Shown: positions 1 through 8,137, numbered from the stretch's first letter. The stretch: DNA of 36,131 bases from an uncultured Prevotellaceae bacterium (GCA_902795605.1 CADBLU010000135.1:1-36131); one strand, 5' to 3'. Notes: generated by a model from the sequence alone, not told the origin. Program-made: numbers and translations.

Positions 1-97
1 AGCGTATGTGCGCCTTGATTCTTTGAGCAAGAGGTCCAATTCGGGGCAATTTGTCACATTTTTATCTCGACTGGCTTATAAATCCCCAATTTTTATC

Positions 98-105
98 TAA
101 ATTTG
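98..105 (+). promoter_or_regulatory. Bacteroidetes -7 box of the GH27 remnant
   Basis: TAAATTTG matches the Bacteroidetes -7 consensus TAnnTTTG and lies about 40 bp before the ATG at 144. No convincing -33 element was seen. The promoter may still be active although the gene behind it is broken. Confidence 0.5.
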
Positions 106-143
106 CCCCAAATACATTCGGTCTGACACTAAAAAAAGGAAAT

Positions 144-410
144 ATGAGAAAACTGTTTGTCATCACATTACTTTTCATCGCGTGCTCTGCCATGGCTCAG
201 CGCACCCCTACGATGGGATGGAGTTCGTGGAACACCTTCGCCTTGAATATCAATGAGGACCTGATTCGCCAACAGGCGGACGCCATGCACCGAAGCGGTT
301 TACAGAAAGCCGGCTATCAATACATCAACATCGACGACGGCAATTGGGACGGACATGGCGAGGACGGCCTCTGGGCAAGCCCTTTCCCCCCCGTTCCAAG
401 TGTCCGGTAG
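144..410 (+). pseudogene. 5' remnant of a GH27 alpha-galactosidase
   Basis: This 88-codon open frame starts at the ATG at 144, preceded by an AAAAAAAGGA stretch. It encodes a signal peptide (MRKLFVITLLFIACSAMAQ) and then the start of a GH27 catalytic barrel: TPTMGWSSWNTF, then AGYQYINIDDGNWDG, both typical of the first strands of melibiase/alpha-galactosidase. Full GH27 enzymes are roughly 380-500 residues, and the catalytic aspartates downstream are missing. Homology ends near DGLWASPFP and the frame stops at 408-410, inside a GTGTCCGGTA-plus-hairpin element. The original role would have been release of alpha-linked galactose from plant oligosaccharides in the periplasm. Here it is almost certainly non-functional. 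A very short functional peptide is unlikely. Confidence 0.8.
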
Positions 411-429
411 GTTGCTGCATGACAGCAAC
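400..429. repeat. GTGTCCGGTA-plus-hairpin element, copy 1
   Basis: GTGTCCGGTA is followed at once by a 7-bp perfect stem (GTTGCTG, loop CATGA, CAGCAAC) and then CCCCTCCA. A second copy lies at 29732-29760 with the same 10-mer, a different but again perfectly paired stem, and CCCCCATCCA after it. Head sequence plus hairpin resembles the layout of REP-type elements, but no RAYT/TnpA gene is present. The copy marks the point where the GH27 frame ends. Confidence 0.5.
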
Positions 430-506
430 ACCCCTCCAAAAGTCCAAAAGAAACATGACAAGAAATAAATGAAACAAAAGTGAACCCCTTTTCGCGCGGA
501 AAAAGC

Positions 507-514
507 TAACTTTG
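507..514 (+). promoter_or_regulatory. -7 box of the CE15 esterase gene
   Basis: TAACTTTG matches TAnnTTTG and lies about 29 bp before the ATG at 543. A T-rich TTTTC sits near the expected -33 position but is not a clean match. The short leader supports the start chosen at 543. Confidence 0.6.
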
Positions 515-542
515 CATCATCATTACGAAACAAAAAAGCACC

Positions 543-1739
543 ATGAAAATCCCTTCATTCCCCCTCCGCATGATGCTCTGCCTCACAGTCAGCATCATCA
601 CCATGCAACCGGCACAGGCACAGAAAGTGCCCACCGTCTATTCTGCCGAGAACACAGGCGAAGCCAAGTTCAAGACACCTGTCTGGCCAAAATACGACGA
701 CCTGCCCATCATCCGCGAACTGCCCGACCCGCTCAAGGGCGTGAAGAAATTCTCCAAGTGGGAGAAGAGGCGCAATGAGATAGCCGCACAGATACAGCAC
801 TACGGCATCGGCGTCAAGCCGGCGGTCGACCCGAAGCAGGTGAAAGCCCGTATGTCGGGCGACACGCTCATCGTCGACGTGACAGTCAACGGCGAGACGC
901 TCACCCTGCGCTCCACCATCCAATACCCCAAGGGGCAACAACCGCCCTATGCCCTCATGATTGGCACCAGCGGCATCTCACTGCCCCGGCAACTCTTCGA
1001 GGGCCGCCCCATCGCCACGATGGTCTACCAGGAGAGCCAGGTCAACGAATACTCGCAGTGGAGGAGACAGCACAAAGAGCGCGGTGAGCATCCCTTCGAC
1101 CGGCTCTATCCCCACCTGAAAGACAACGGTGCCTACAGCGAGTGGGCATGGGGACTCAGCCGACTCATCGACGGACTGCAGCAACTCGGCACCGAGACCA
1201 CACGCATCGACATGGCTCATATCGGTGTCACCGGCTGTTCCTACGCCGGCAAGATGGCCCTCTATTGCGGTGCCTTCGACGAGCGCATCGCCCTCACCAT
1301 CGCCCAGGAGCCCGGTGGCGGCGGAGCTGCCGCCTGGCGCGTGAGCCATACCATGAAGGAGGTGGAAGACCTCGACCACACCGACTATCACTGGTTCCTT
1401 GAGAGTCAGCGCGAGCAGTTCAGGGGCGACAGCGTCTACCGCCTGCCCTACGACCAGCACGAGCTGTGCGCATTGGTGTGCCCCCGTGCCCTGCTCCTGC
1501 TAGGCAACCCCGACTACAAATGGTTGGCCGACAGCGCCATGCTCGTCTCGGCGAAAGCCGCCCGCAAGGTGTGGGAGCACTTCGGCATCGCCGACCGCAT
1601 GGGCTACTCCATCATGGGCGGCCATGGCCACTGCCAGTTGCCCGAGAAACAGTTCCCCGAGGTACAGGCATTCATCGACAAGTTCCTGTTGGGCAAAGAC
1701 ACCGACACAAGCCACGTAGAGATAGCACAGGATCTTTGA
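543..1739 (+). CDS. Secreted CE15-like glucuronoyl esterase homologue
   Basis: The 398-aa protein has a signal peptide (about residues 1-26, ending AQA) followed by an alpha/beta-hydrolase. The nucleophile elbow is GCSYAGK at residues 231-237, with Ser233. Glu256 lies in EPGGGGAAAW exactly 23 residues later, the same spacing as the Ser-Glu pair in characterised CE15 enzymes. The catalytic His is probably His363 (or His361) in GGHGHC. CE15 enzymes cut the ester between 4-O-methylglucuronic acid of xylan and lignin alcohols. The usual CE15 motif is GCSRxGK, and the oxyanion-hole Arg is Tyr234 here. Reduced or altered activity is therefore possible. The neighbouring GH27 remnant fits a plant-polysaccharide setting. 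A strong terminator follows the gene. The family call rests on motif spacing and is fairly secure; the substrate is inferred. Confidence 0.75.
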   Translation: MKIPSFPLRMMLCLTVSIITMQPAQAQKVPTVYSAENTGEAKFKTPVWPKYDDLPIIRELPDPLKGVKKFSKWEKRRNEIAAQIQHYGIGVKPAVDPKQVKARMSGDTLIVDVTVNGETLTLRSTIQYPKGQQPPYALMIGTSGISLPRQLFEGRPIATMVYQESQVNEYSQWRRQHKERGEHPFDRLYPHLKDNGAYSEWAWGLSRLIDGLQQLGTETTRIDMAHIGVTGCSYAGKMALYCGAFDERIALTIAQEPGGGGAAAWRVSHTMKEVEDLDHTDYHWFLESQREQFRGDSVYRLPYDQHELCALVCPRALLLLGNPDYKWLADSAMLVSAKAARKVWEHFGIADRMGYSIMGGHGHCQLPEKQFPEVQAFIDKFLLGKDTDTSHVEIAQDL

Positions 1740-1745
1740 CTTTTA

Positions 1746-1882
1746 TTGAAGATTGAAAATTGAAAATTGAAAATTGATGCCCGGCCTCCAGCCGGGCATT
1801 TTTGTCCCATTAGGCCCATTAAGCCCATTAGACCCATTAGGCCCATTAGCCCAAAATCAAAACTTCAATCTTCAATTTTCAA
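1746..1882. repeat. Gene-end repeats: TTGAAGATTGAAAATTGAA motifs and a 9-bp satellite
   Basis: Two simple-repeat types fill the space between two convergent genes. From 1746 to 1776 and from 1859 to 1882 there are variants of GAAGATTGAAAATTGAA. Between them, 1806-1849 holds five tandem copies of CCCATTAGG with one or two changes. The NRPS stop codon (1865-1867) and its last codons (RLKIED) are encoded by the A/T-rich repeat. The same A/T motif recurs at 6285-6297, 9231-9246, 9307-9323 and 9394-9412. Confidence 0.8.
1777..1805 (+). terminator. Rho-independent terminator after the CE15 gene
   Basis: A 9-bp perfect GC-rich stem (ATGCCCGGC / GCCGGGCAT, loop CTCCA) is followed by TTTTTG on the plus strand. 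On the minus strand there is no good T tract, so it mainly serves the CE15 gene, though it also lies downstream of the convergent NRPS gene. Confidence 0.8.
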
Positions 1883-4800
1883 TCGGTCGAAGGCCGGAAG
1901 CAGACGCTCGGCAGTGGCTCCACGCCAGTCCACGCCCACTTGCTCCATCGCCGAGGCACTCTTGCGGCTGTCGAAGAGATAAGGCCTCCAGCCGCGCCTC
2001 AGAAGAGAAAATACTGCGCTATGGGCCAACAGCCGCGCAGCAGAAGGAACCGACTGTAGACGGAGCAGCCTCTGAGCGAATTCCTCATCGCTGACCATCC
2101 TCACCTCATGCCCCGTCTGCCGTAGGGCCTCCGCCATCTCCCCCACCGTCATGCGGTGAGGATTGACGACATGCCACAGCCTGGGCGACGGTCTCTGGAC
2201 AGCCGCGGCGACCACCGCCATGGCCACCACATCGACAGGCGACAGGTCTGCCGTCACCTCCTTGGCTGAGGCGGGGAAGGCCGCGAGTGTGAGCATCAGC
2301 CGCAGCGTCATCACAAAACCATTGTCCGACACGTTCGTCTGAAAAACCCCGTCTTCCTGTCGGGGCGACAGATTGCCCACCCTCAGGATGCAGACATCTT
2401 TCATGCCGCCGCACACCCGTTCGAGGAGGAGGCGCTCCGACAGGAATTTCGCATACGAATACTGATCGTGGAACCGTTGCCCCACATAGAGCCGGTCCTC
2501 GGTAAGCACCGACGGCTCGTCGCCGGGGGCGCGCCACCCCGCCACGCTAACCGTAGAGATATGGACGAGCGCAGCGCCCTCTGCCTGACAGAAGTCGGCT
2601 AAATGGGCGGTGGCCGTGAGCAGTGCCCGGCGCACCTCACCTTCAGGAGCGAAATGCCGCACGTCGGCCGCACAATGGATCACCTGCGTGATGCCACGTC
2701 CCGCCAGCGCCTGCCATGTGCCGTTGTCGCACAGGTCGCCGGTCACCACCTCTATCCGATGCCCGCCGGGCATCGGCACCTCACCGAAATACGTCTGCCA
2801 CACACTGCGCAACCGCCGCGCCGCCTCCTCAGGCGTAGCGCCACGCACCAGGCACCAGACCTTCCCGACAGGTTGCCCCAACAGTTGCCGCAGCACATGG
2901 ATACCCAGGAAGCCCGTGCCGCCGGTGAGCAGCACACAGCCTTCTTTTCCGTTCTCCATAGGCCGCGGTTCCGCCGCGGCAATCGTCTCCAACCGCTGGT
3001 GGAGCTCCGCATAGTCATAGTCGTCCACCCGATAGGCATCCCGTCCGCCCTCGGCCAGGCACAGCGCCAGGGCCCTCGGCGTGGGGTGCTCAAACACCTC
3101 GCCATATTCCAGGTGGAGCCCCGTCCGGTGAGCGGCAGCCACTAATTGCATGACGGTGATCGACGTACCGCCGAGAGCGAAGAAATCATCGCAAGCCCCC
3201 ACCCTCTCGCCGCCAAGCACCTCATGGAAGAGAGCGCAGAGAGCCGTCTCTGTCTCTCCGACAGGAGGCTCATACGCCTGCGGACCGGCGATGGGCGACG
3301 GCAGGCGGCGACGGTCGGGCTTGCCGCTGACCGTCAGCGGAATCTCATCCACCTGCACCCACCATTTGGGCATCATATATGGAGGACAATATCTGCGCAT
3401 CTGCTGAGCCAGCAGTGCGGTGTCGAGTGTTTGCGAAGCCGTGAAATAGACGGCCAGACGGGTAGCGCCATCGTCAAACGCCACGGCCACCGCCTCGCGC
3501 ACGGCGGGCAACCGGCAGGCCATCGCCTCCAGTTCCTCGAGCGCCACTCGATAGCCGTTGACCTTCACCATACGGTCGGTGCGGCCCACATACTCCAACA
3601 GTCCTTCTCCGTTCCATCTCACCAGGTCGCCGGTATGATAGACGATGCCGGGAGCGAAGGCACAGGGAGTGAAACGGGACGCCGTGAGTTCCGGCGCATT
3701 CCAATAGCCGTCGGCCAACTGCGCCCCGCCCAACCACAGTTCGCCCACCGCACCGACGGGCAGCAACCGACCATGCTGGTCGACGACATAGGCAGAGCTG
3801 TTGGGCAGCGGACGGCCGATAGGGATATGCCCCGCCGCCTCGCCGCCGGTGAGCCGGTAGCAGGTGGCATCCACGGTGAACTCCGTGGGGCCGTAGGTAT
3901 TGAAGACCGTGCAGTCCAGCGCCGGCACTCTGTCGAGCCGCTCGCCCCCGAGGCACACATAGGTGAGCGAGGGATGGCGGTGGCCTTCGAGCAGACGCCC
4001 CATCGCCGTGGTATAGCACCCTCCGGTGATGCCGTGGCGGTCGATAAACTGATGGAGACGGCTCACGTCGCGCCTCACCTCCTCGGGCATGACGAAGACG
4101 GAACCTCCCACGGTGAGCACGGGGAAGAGGTCCTCCACCGACCCGTCGAAAGACAGTGAGGAGTGGCAACTGATGCGGCTCTCGGCCGTCAGTTCCATCC
4201 TCCCGACGATGAAATGAACGAGGTTGAGAAGGGCTGAATGGCTGACGGGCACACCCTTCGGACGCCCCGTCGAACCGGAAGTATAGATGAGATAGGCATG
4301 ACCAGAGGGACGTGCCGCATGCGCCATGCCGGTGGGCACGGCAGCATCCGCCGACAGTGCGGGAGCGTCGGTGGGATCGTTGGCAGGGGCATCAGTCACA
4401 GGGTTGAGCACCACACCGATACCGGCATCCGCCACAACCTCGCGACGGCGTTCCTCGGGCCATTCCAGAGAGAGCGGCACATAGGCAGCGCCTGTGCGCA
4501 TGACAGCGACGGCGGCCGTCAGGAAAGCGCTGCACGGCACGGCGAGGATGCCCACCCTACTGCCCTGCCCCACACCACGGACCGCAAGTTTGCGGGCCCA
4601 GAGGGCGGAGCGTGCGGCCAACTGCCCATAGGTGAGGGCATCGGTGCCGTCGCTGACAGCAAGGGCTCCGGGAGTGGACTTGGCCTGTGCGAGGAAGAGG
4701 TCGACCCATGTAAGAGAGGTGTCGTATGCCATCGGCCCTCCACTTGAGAGCGCCATCACCTCTTCTTGCTGCGGTCCGTCGGCCAGTGCCACATCGGCAA

Positions 4801-6028
4801 TGGTGTCTGAGGGCCGGGAGGTGATATGGCCGACACAGGTCTTTATGCAACGGGCAAGCATCTGCAGGAGCGGTGGCGCGAAGGCTCCCGAATGGCCCTC
4901 CACACGCACCTCATAGCGTCCTTCCGACAGATAGACCATGCAGTTGAGTTCACCGCCGGCCATGTCCTTCTCCAACTGGAAACCGTTCACCTTCACACCG
5001 TTGAAATCCACCTGCTCGAGAAAGGCACCGCCCTGAAAGGCATAGGTGACCACCGGCGCGTCGTGATGGTCGCGGCAGAAATGCGTGTAGGGATAGACGG
5101 CATGGCGCACCAGGGCCGACAGCAGACGGCGCTGACGACGCACGCAGTCGACCAGGCGCTCACCGGGCAGCAGCGTGTCGGTCACGGGCACCGTGTTGAC
5201 AAACATGCCATAGGCCTCTCGCGACGAGCGCCGCACACGCCCGTGGACGAGTGTGGCATAGGCCACCTGACTGCTGTGGCATAACTTGGACAAGGCGATA
5301 TGGAAGGCAGCCATGAACAACTGGTTGACCGTCACCCCCTGCGACGCGCACCACGCGTCGGGCGCAGCGGCATCGAGCGACACACCGGCACGGCAAAAGG
5401 GAGCACACGTCACCTGGTGGTCGGAAGGCAGCGGCCGTGAGAAAGAGACGCCGGAGAAACTCTTCATATAATAGTCGCGGGCTGCCTGATAGGCCGCACC
5501 GCCTATCTGGCCACGCTCGGAGAGCACCTGTTCAAAAAGCCCCTCCTCCTGAGCGTCAAGACCACCGTCGCGATAGGCTTTCGGCAGGTCGCGCCCCACC
5601 AGCAACCGGGCCAGCGTGACACCGTCGGCGATGATATGATGCACATCGAGCAGCAACCAGCAGTGAGCCTCCGTCTCCACAATCTCGAAACGGCAGAGGG
5701 GTTCGCCGCCAAACAGGTGAAAAGGTCGCACAAAACCGTCGCGCATATAGCGGCGGGCGGCAGCCTCCGTCGTCAGACGACGGGCGATGCTCACCTCCAT
5801 TGCCTCGTCCACCGCCTGAAGCACCTGACCGTCGGACGCGCGCCACAACCGCATCCGCAATACGGGACGGGCAGCCACGATGAGCCGCAGCGCACCAGCC
5901 AGACGGTCGGCATCCACCTCCAAGGGCAGCGGCAGGGCCACAGGCAGATTGTAGCAGGTGGAACGGGGCCACTTGCTCCAGGCGAGGAAGATACCCATCT
6001 GGGCATGAGAGAGAGGATAACCGCTCAT
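1865..6028 (-). CDS. Single-module NRPS: condensation-adenylation-thiolation-reductase
   Basis: The 1387-aa protein is a complete one-module nonribosomal peptide synthetase. A condensation domain (about 1-430) opens with PLSHAQMGIF and has HHIIADG at 130-136, matching HHxxxDG. The adenylation domain (about 450-920) shows SGSTGRPKGVPVSH, NTYGPTE, YHTGDL, GRTDRMVKVNGYR and the lysine loop LTVSGKPDRR. The carrier domain has LGGTSI with phosphopantetheine Ser956. The C-terminal thioester reductase (from about 1025) has GGTGFLG and the YSYAK catalytic motif, so the product should leave as an aldehyde or alcohol. A hand alignment to GrsA gives binding-pocket residues DGECVLTVDK; the two acids suggest a basic amino acid, which is tentative. 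The start at 6028 is chosen because an upstream in-frame ATG at 6115 lies before the promoter. No other NRPS, PKS or PPTase gene is present, so the donor to the C domain is unknown. Confidence 0.9.
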   Translation of the reverse strand: MSGYPLSHAQMGIFLAWSKWPRSTCYNLPVALPLPLEVDADRLAGALRLIVAARPVLRMRLWRASDGQVLQAVDEAMEVSIARRLTTEAAARRYMRDGFVRPFHLFGGEPLCRFEIVETEAHCWLLLDVHHIIADGVTLARLLVGRDLPKAYRDGGLDAQEEGLFEQVLSERGQIGGAAYQAARDYYMKSFSGVSFSRPLPSDHQVTCAPFCRAGVSLDAAAPDAWCASQGVTVNQLFMAAFHIALSKLCHSSQVAYATLVHGRVRRSSREAYGMFVNTVPVTDTLLPGERLVDCVRRQRRLLSALVRHAVYPYTHFCRDHHDAPVVTYAFQGGAFLEQVDFNGVKVNGFQLEKDMAGGELNCMVYLSEGRYEVRVEGHSGAFAPPLLQMLARCIKTCVGHITSRPSDTIADVALADGPQQEEVMALSSGGPMAYDTSLTWVDLFLAQAKSTPGALAVSDGTDALTYGQLAARSALWARKLAVRGVGQGSRVGILAVPCSAFLTAAVAVMRTGAAYVPLSLEWPEERRREVVADAGIGVVLNPVTDAPANDPTDAPALSADAAVPTGMAHAARPSGHAYLIYTSGSTGRPKGVPVSHSALLNLVHFIVGRMELTAESRISCHSSLSFDGSVEDLFPVLTVGGSVFVMPEEVRRDVSRLHQFIDRHGITGGCYTTAMGRLLEGHRHPSLTYVCLGGERLDRVPALDCTVFNTYGPTEFTVDATCYRLTGGEAAGHIPIGRPLPNSSAYVVDQHGRLLPVGAVGELWLGGAQLADGYWNAPELTASRFTPCAFAPGIVYHTGDLVRWNGEGLLEYVGRTDRMVKVNGYRVALEELEAMACRLPAVREAVAVAFDDGATRLAVYFTASQTLDTALLAQQMRRYCPPYMMPKWWVQVDEIPLTVSGKPDRRRLPSPIAGPQAYEPPVGETETALCALFHEVLGGERVGACDDFFALGGTSITVMQLVAAAHRTGLHLEYGEVFEHPTPRALALCLAEGGRDAYRVDDYDYAELHQRLETIAAAEPRPMENGKEGCVLLTGGTGFLGIHVLRQLLGQPVGKVWCLVRGATPEEAARRLRSVWQTYFGEVPMPGGHRIEVVTGDLCDNGTWQALAGRGITQVIHCAADVRHFAPEGEVRRALLTATAHLADFCQAEGAALVHISTVSVAGWRAPGDEPSVLTEDRLYVGQRFHDQYSYAKFLSERLLLERVCGGMKDVCILRVGNLSPRQEDGVFQTNVSDNGFVMTLRLMLTLAAFPASAKEVTADLSPVDVVAMAVVAAAVQRPSPRLWHVVNPHRMTVGEMAEALRQTGHEVRMVSDEEFAQRLLRLQSVPSAARLLAHSAVFSLLRRGWRPYLFDSRKSASAMEQVGVDWRGATAERLLPAFDRLKIED

Positions 6029-6077
6029 AACTGAAATATTAAGGCAATACCAGTCTGTGCTTTTTTCATATATACGA

Positions 6078-6085
6078 CAAAAGTA
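6078..6085 (-). promoter_or_regulatory. -7 box of the NRPS gene
   Basis: On the minus strand this reads TACTTTTG, a perfect TAnnTTTG box, about 50 bp upstream of the ATG at 6028. Surrounding DNA is A/T-rich. Its position excludes the in-frame ATG at 6115 as the start. Confidence 0.7.
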
Positions 6086-6213
6086 ATATATTATTATGAG
6101 AAAAGGGAAAAACAAGATTGAAAATTCTCTCTGCGGACGATTCGCTATTGCTATTCAACCCCCATCGCAAATGCTGTTCATCGCTGTAGCCCGAAAACTC
6201 CATGAATGAAGTA

Positions 6214-6235
6214 GAGACGGGATTCTTCCCGTCTC
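6214..6235. repeat. Perfect 9-bp hairpin in the NRPS/thiE intergenic region
   Basis: GAGACGGGA and TCCCGTCTC form a perfect stem with a TTCT loop. No T tract follows on either strand, so it is not a typical terminator. It lies upstream of both divergent genes. A regulatory or repeat origin is possible; nothing in the sequence decides. Confidence 0.5.
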
Positions 6236-6295
6236 CCCCATAATGAAGAGACGCCAAGAAGAACAATCAAGGGGACAGGTGATTGTTGAAGATTG

Positions 6296-6429
6296 AATGT
6301 CGGCTGCACCTCAGCAATTGAAGCAAGCTTCATTGCATTCGGTTTGCGCGGAATTTAAGCTTCGCTTGAATGTCGGCTGCACCTCAGCAATTGAAGCAAG
6401 CTTCATTGCATTCGGTTTGCGCGACATTT
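6296..6429 (+). repeat. Two tandem copies of a 61-bp palindromic element (period 73 bp)
   Basis: Copies start at 6296 and 6369 and are nearly identical over about 55 bp. Each begins AATGTCGGCTGCACC, has a core palindrome GCAATTGAAGC AA GCTTCATTGC, and ends GGTTTGCGCG; the second ends CGACATT, which inverts the opening AATGTCG. A third copy in opposite orientation is at 9323-9395. The imperfect whole-unit palindrome and scattered copies suggest a MITE- or REP-like element. The copies bracket the thiE-prs-lipoprotein operon. Confidence 0.8.
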
Positions 6430-6502
6430 GAGGATGACTTCGACTCTTCGACAGAAAAATGTTTTTTATTGCGGAAATATTGTGGGAATGACGAAATTTT
6501 TC

Positions 6503-6510
6503 TACTTTTG
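6503..6510 (+). promoter_or_regulatory. Promoter of the thiE-prs-lipoprotein operon
   Basis: TACTTTTG matches the -7 consensus, and TTG at 6480-6482 lies 20 bp upstream, the right spacing for the Bacteroidetes -33 element. The ATG at 6560 is about 50 bp downstream. Confidence 0.7.
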
Positions 6511-6559
6511 CAAATGGAAAGCGGCCGAAGGCACTTTCACGTCAAGAAAACCAGCTACG

Positions 6560-7168
6560 ATGAAACTTGCAATCATGACTAAACCCTCTTTCTTTGTGGA
6601 GGAAGACAAGATTCTCGAAGCCCTTTTTGAGGAGGGGTTGGACGACTTGCATATCTTCAAGCCCGGATCCTCTCCCATCTACGTCGAAAGGCTGCTCTCT
6701 CTCCTTCCCGAGAACACACACCGCCGCATCACCGTCCACGACCATTATTATCTGAAAGAGGAATTCGGACTGGCAGGCATCCACCTCGACGACATGGCCA
6801 GCCAGCGCCCCGACGGATACAGAGGCAACTTCAGCCGTTCTTGCAATGACCTCGGACAGTTGAAGGAAGCCAAGAAGAAGGCCCGCTATGTCTTCCTGCG
6901 CAATATCTTCGACTCCCTCTCCGTGCCCAACGAGAACGCCTCGTTCACCATGAGCGAACTGCAGGCGGCGGCACGTCAAGACCTCATCGACAAGCACGTC
7001 TATGCCCTCGGCGGCATTTCCTTAGACAATCTCCGGCTCTTGCGCGACCTCGGTTTCGGAGGTGTGGTCGTCTGCGGTGACCTCTGGAACCGCTTCGACA
7101 TCCACAACGAGACCGATTTTCTCAGTGTCATCCATCACTTCGAAAAACTCAAGGCAGCCGTAGGATAG
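6560..7168 (+). CDS. ThiE-family thiamine phosphate synthase-like protein
   Basis: The 202-aa protein begins MKLAIMTKPSFFVEEDK; a longer open frame from 6428 would start upstream of the promoter and inside a repeat, so 6560 is chosen. The sequence follows the ThiE TIM-barrel pattern: FKPGSSP where ThiE has its LRxK segment, HDHYYLKEEFGLAGIHLDD for the strand carrying the cofactor-site acids, and ALGGISLDNLRLLRDLGFGGVVVCGDLW for the C-terminal phosphate-binding glycines. ThiE joins hydroxymethylpyrimidine diphosphate to thiazole phosphate to give thiamine phosphate. Here it is not in a thi cluster but 30 bp upstream of prs, and several ThiE consensus residues are altered. It may be a divergent paralogue with another role. 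The fold call is firm; the activity is less so. Confidence 0.7.
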   Translation: MKLAIMTKPSFFVEEDKILEALFEEGLDDLHIFKPGSSPIYVERLLSLLPENTHRRITVHDHYYLKEEFGLAGIHLDDMASQRPDGYRGNFSRSCNDLGQLKEAKKKARYVFLRNIFDSLSVPNENASFTMSELQAAARQDLIDKHVYALGGISLDNLRLLRDLGFGGVVVCGDLWNRFDIHNETDFLSVIHHFEKLKAAVG

Positions 7169-7198
7169 CCATCTACAACACTAAATAGCACAAAAGCA

Positions 7199-8137
7199 AT
7201 GAACGACCCAAATTCCTTTTTGGTTTTCTCAGGCACCAACACCAGATACCTTGCAGTGAAAATCTGCCAGAGCCTGGGATGCCCGCTTGGAAAACTGCAA
7301 ATCACCCGTTTCTCCGACGGTGAGTTCTCTGTCTCCTACGAGGAGTCCATCCGCGGAAGAGACGTCTTCCTCGTGCAAAGCACCTTCCCCAACTCCGACA
7401 ACTTCATGGAACTGCTGCTGATGATCGACGCCGCCAAGCGCGCCTCAGCACACACCATCAATGCCGTGATGCCTTACTTCGGTTGGGCACGCCAAGACAG
7501 GAAAGACAAACCCAGGGTGAGCATCGGAGCCAAACTCGTGGCCGACATCCTGAGCGTGGCCGGCGTCGACCGCGTCATCACCATGGACCTGCATGCCGAC
7601 CAGATACAGGGATTCTTCGACGTGCCCGTCGACCATCTCTATGCCTCGGGAGTCCTCCTCCCCTACCTGCAGTCGCTGCGCCTCGAAGACATGGTCATCG
7701 CCTCGCCCGACGTGGGTGGCTCGAAACGCGCCAATACCTACGCCAAATACCTGGGATGCCCCCTCGTGCTGTGCAACAAGACGCGACTTCGTGCCAACGT
7801 GGTGGACAGCATGCAGATTATCGGCGACGTGAAAGGCAAGAACGTGGTCATCGTCGACGATATCGTCGACACCGCCGGCACCATCACCAAGGCCGCCGAC
7901 CTGATGAAGGCCGAGGGCGCGAAGAGCGTGAGGGCATGCGCCTCTCACTGTGTGATGAGCGGTCCTGCCACCGACAATGTGATGAACTCCGCCCTTGAGG
8001 AGATTGTGTTCACCGACTCCATCCCCTACTCCAACCGCTGTTCGAAGGTGAAGCAGATCTCGGTGGCCGACATGTTTGCCGAGACCATCAGGCGAGTCAT
8101 CTCCAACCAGAGCATCAGTTCGCAATACCTCGTATAG
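7199..8137 (+). CDS. prs: Ribose-phosphate pyrophosphokinase (PRPP synthetase)
   Basis: This 312-aa protein has the normal family length. It makes phosphoribosyl pyrophosphate from ribose 5-phosphate and ATP in the cytoplasm, feeding purine, pyrimidine, histidine, tryptophan and NAD synthesis. Diagnostic motifs are FSGTNTRYLA at the N-terminus, RFSDGEFSV, the flexible-loop region YFGWARQDRKDKPRVSIGAK, MDLHADQIQGFFDVPVDHLYA, and the PRPP loop VVIVDDIVDTAGT. It starts 30 bp after the ThiE-like gene, and its stop TAG is directly followed by the ATG of the next gene, so the three are very probably cotranscribed. Nothing looks unusual. Confidence 0.96.
   Translation: MNDPNSFLVFSGTNTRYLAVKICQSLGCPLGKLQITRFSDGEFSVSYEESIRGRDVFLVQSTFPNSDNFMELLLMIDAAKRASAHTINAVMPYFGWARQDRKDKPRVSIGAKLVADILSVAGVDRVITMDLHADQIQGFFDVPVDHLYASGVLLPYLQSLRLEDMVIASPDVGGSKRANTYAKYLGCPLVLCNKTRLRANVVDSMQIIGDVKGKNVVIVDDIVDTAGTITKAADLMKAEGAKSVRACASHCVMSGPATDNVMNSALEEIVFTDSIPYSNRCSKVKQISVADMFAETIRRVISNQSISSQYLV

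Noticed and set aside
6296..6429. CRISPR array from the tandem repeat
   Set aside because: Only two direct copies with an 18-bp intervening stretch that is not spacer-like, a third copy is inverted 3 kb away, and there are no cas genes.
6430..6559. TPP riboswitch in front of the ThiE-like gene
   Set aside because: No recognisable thi-box core was seen, and the promoter lies only about 50 bp before the start, leaving too little room.
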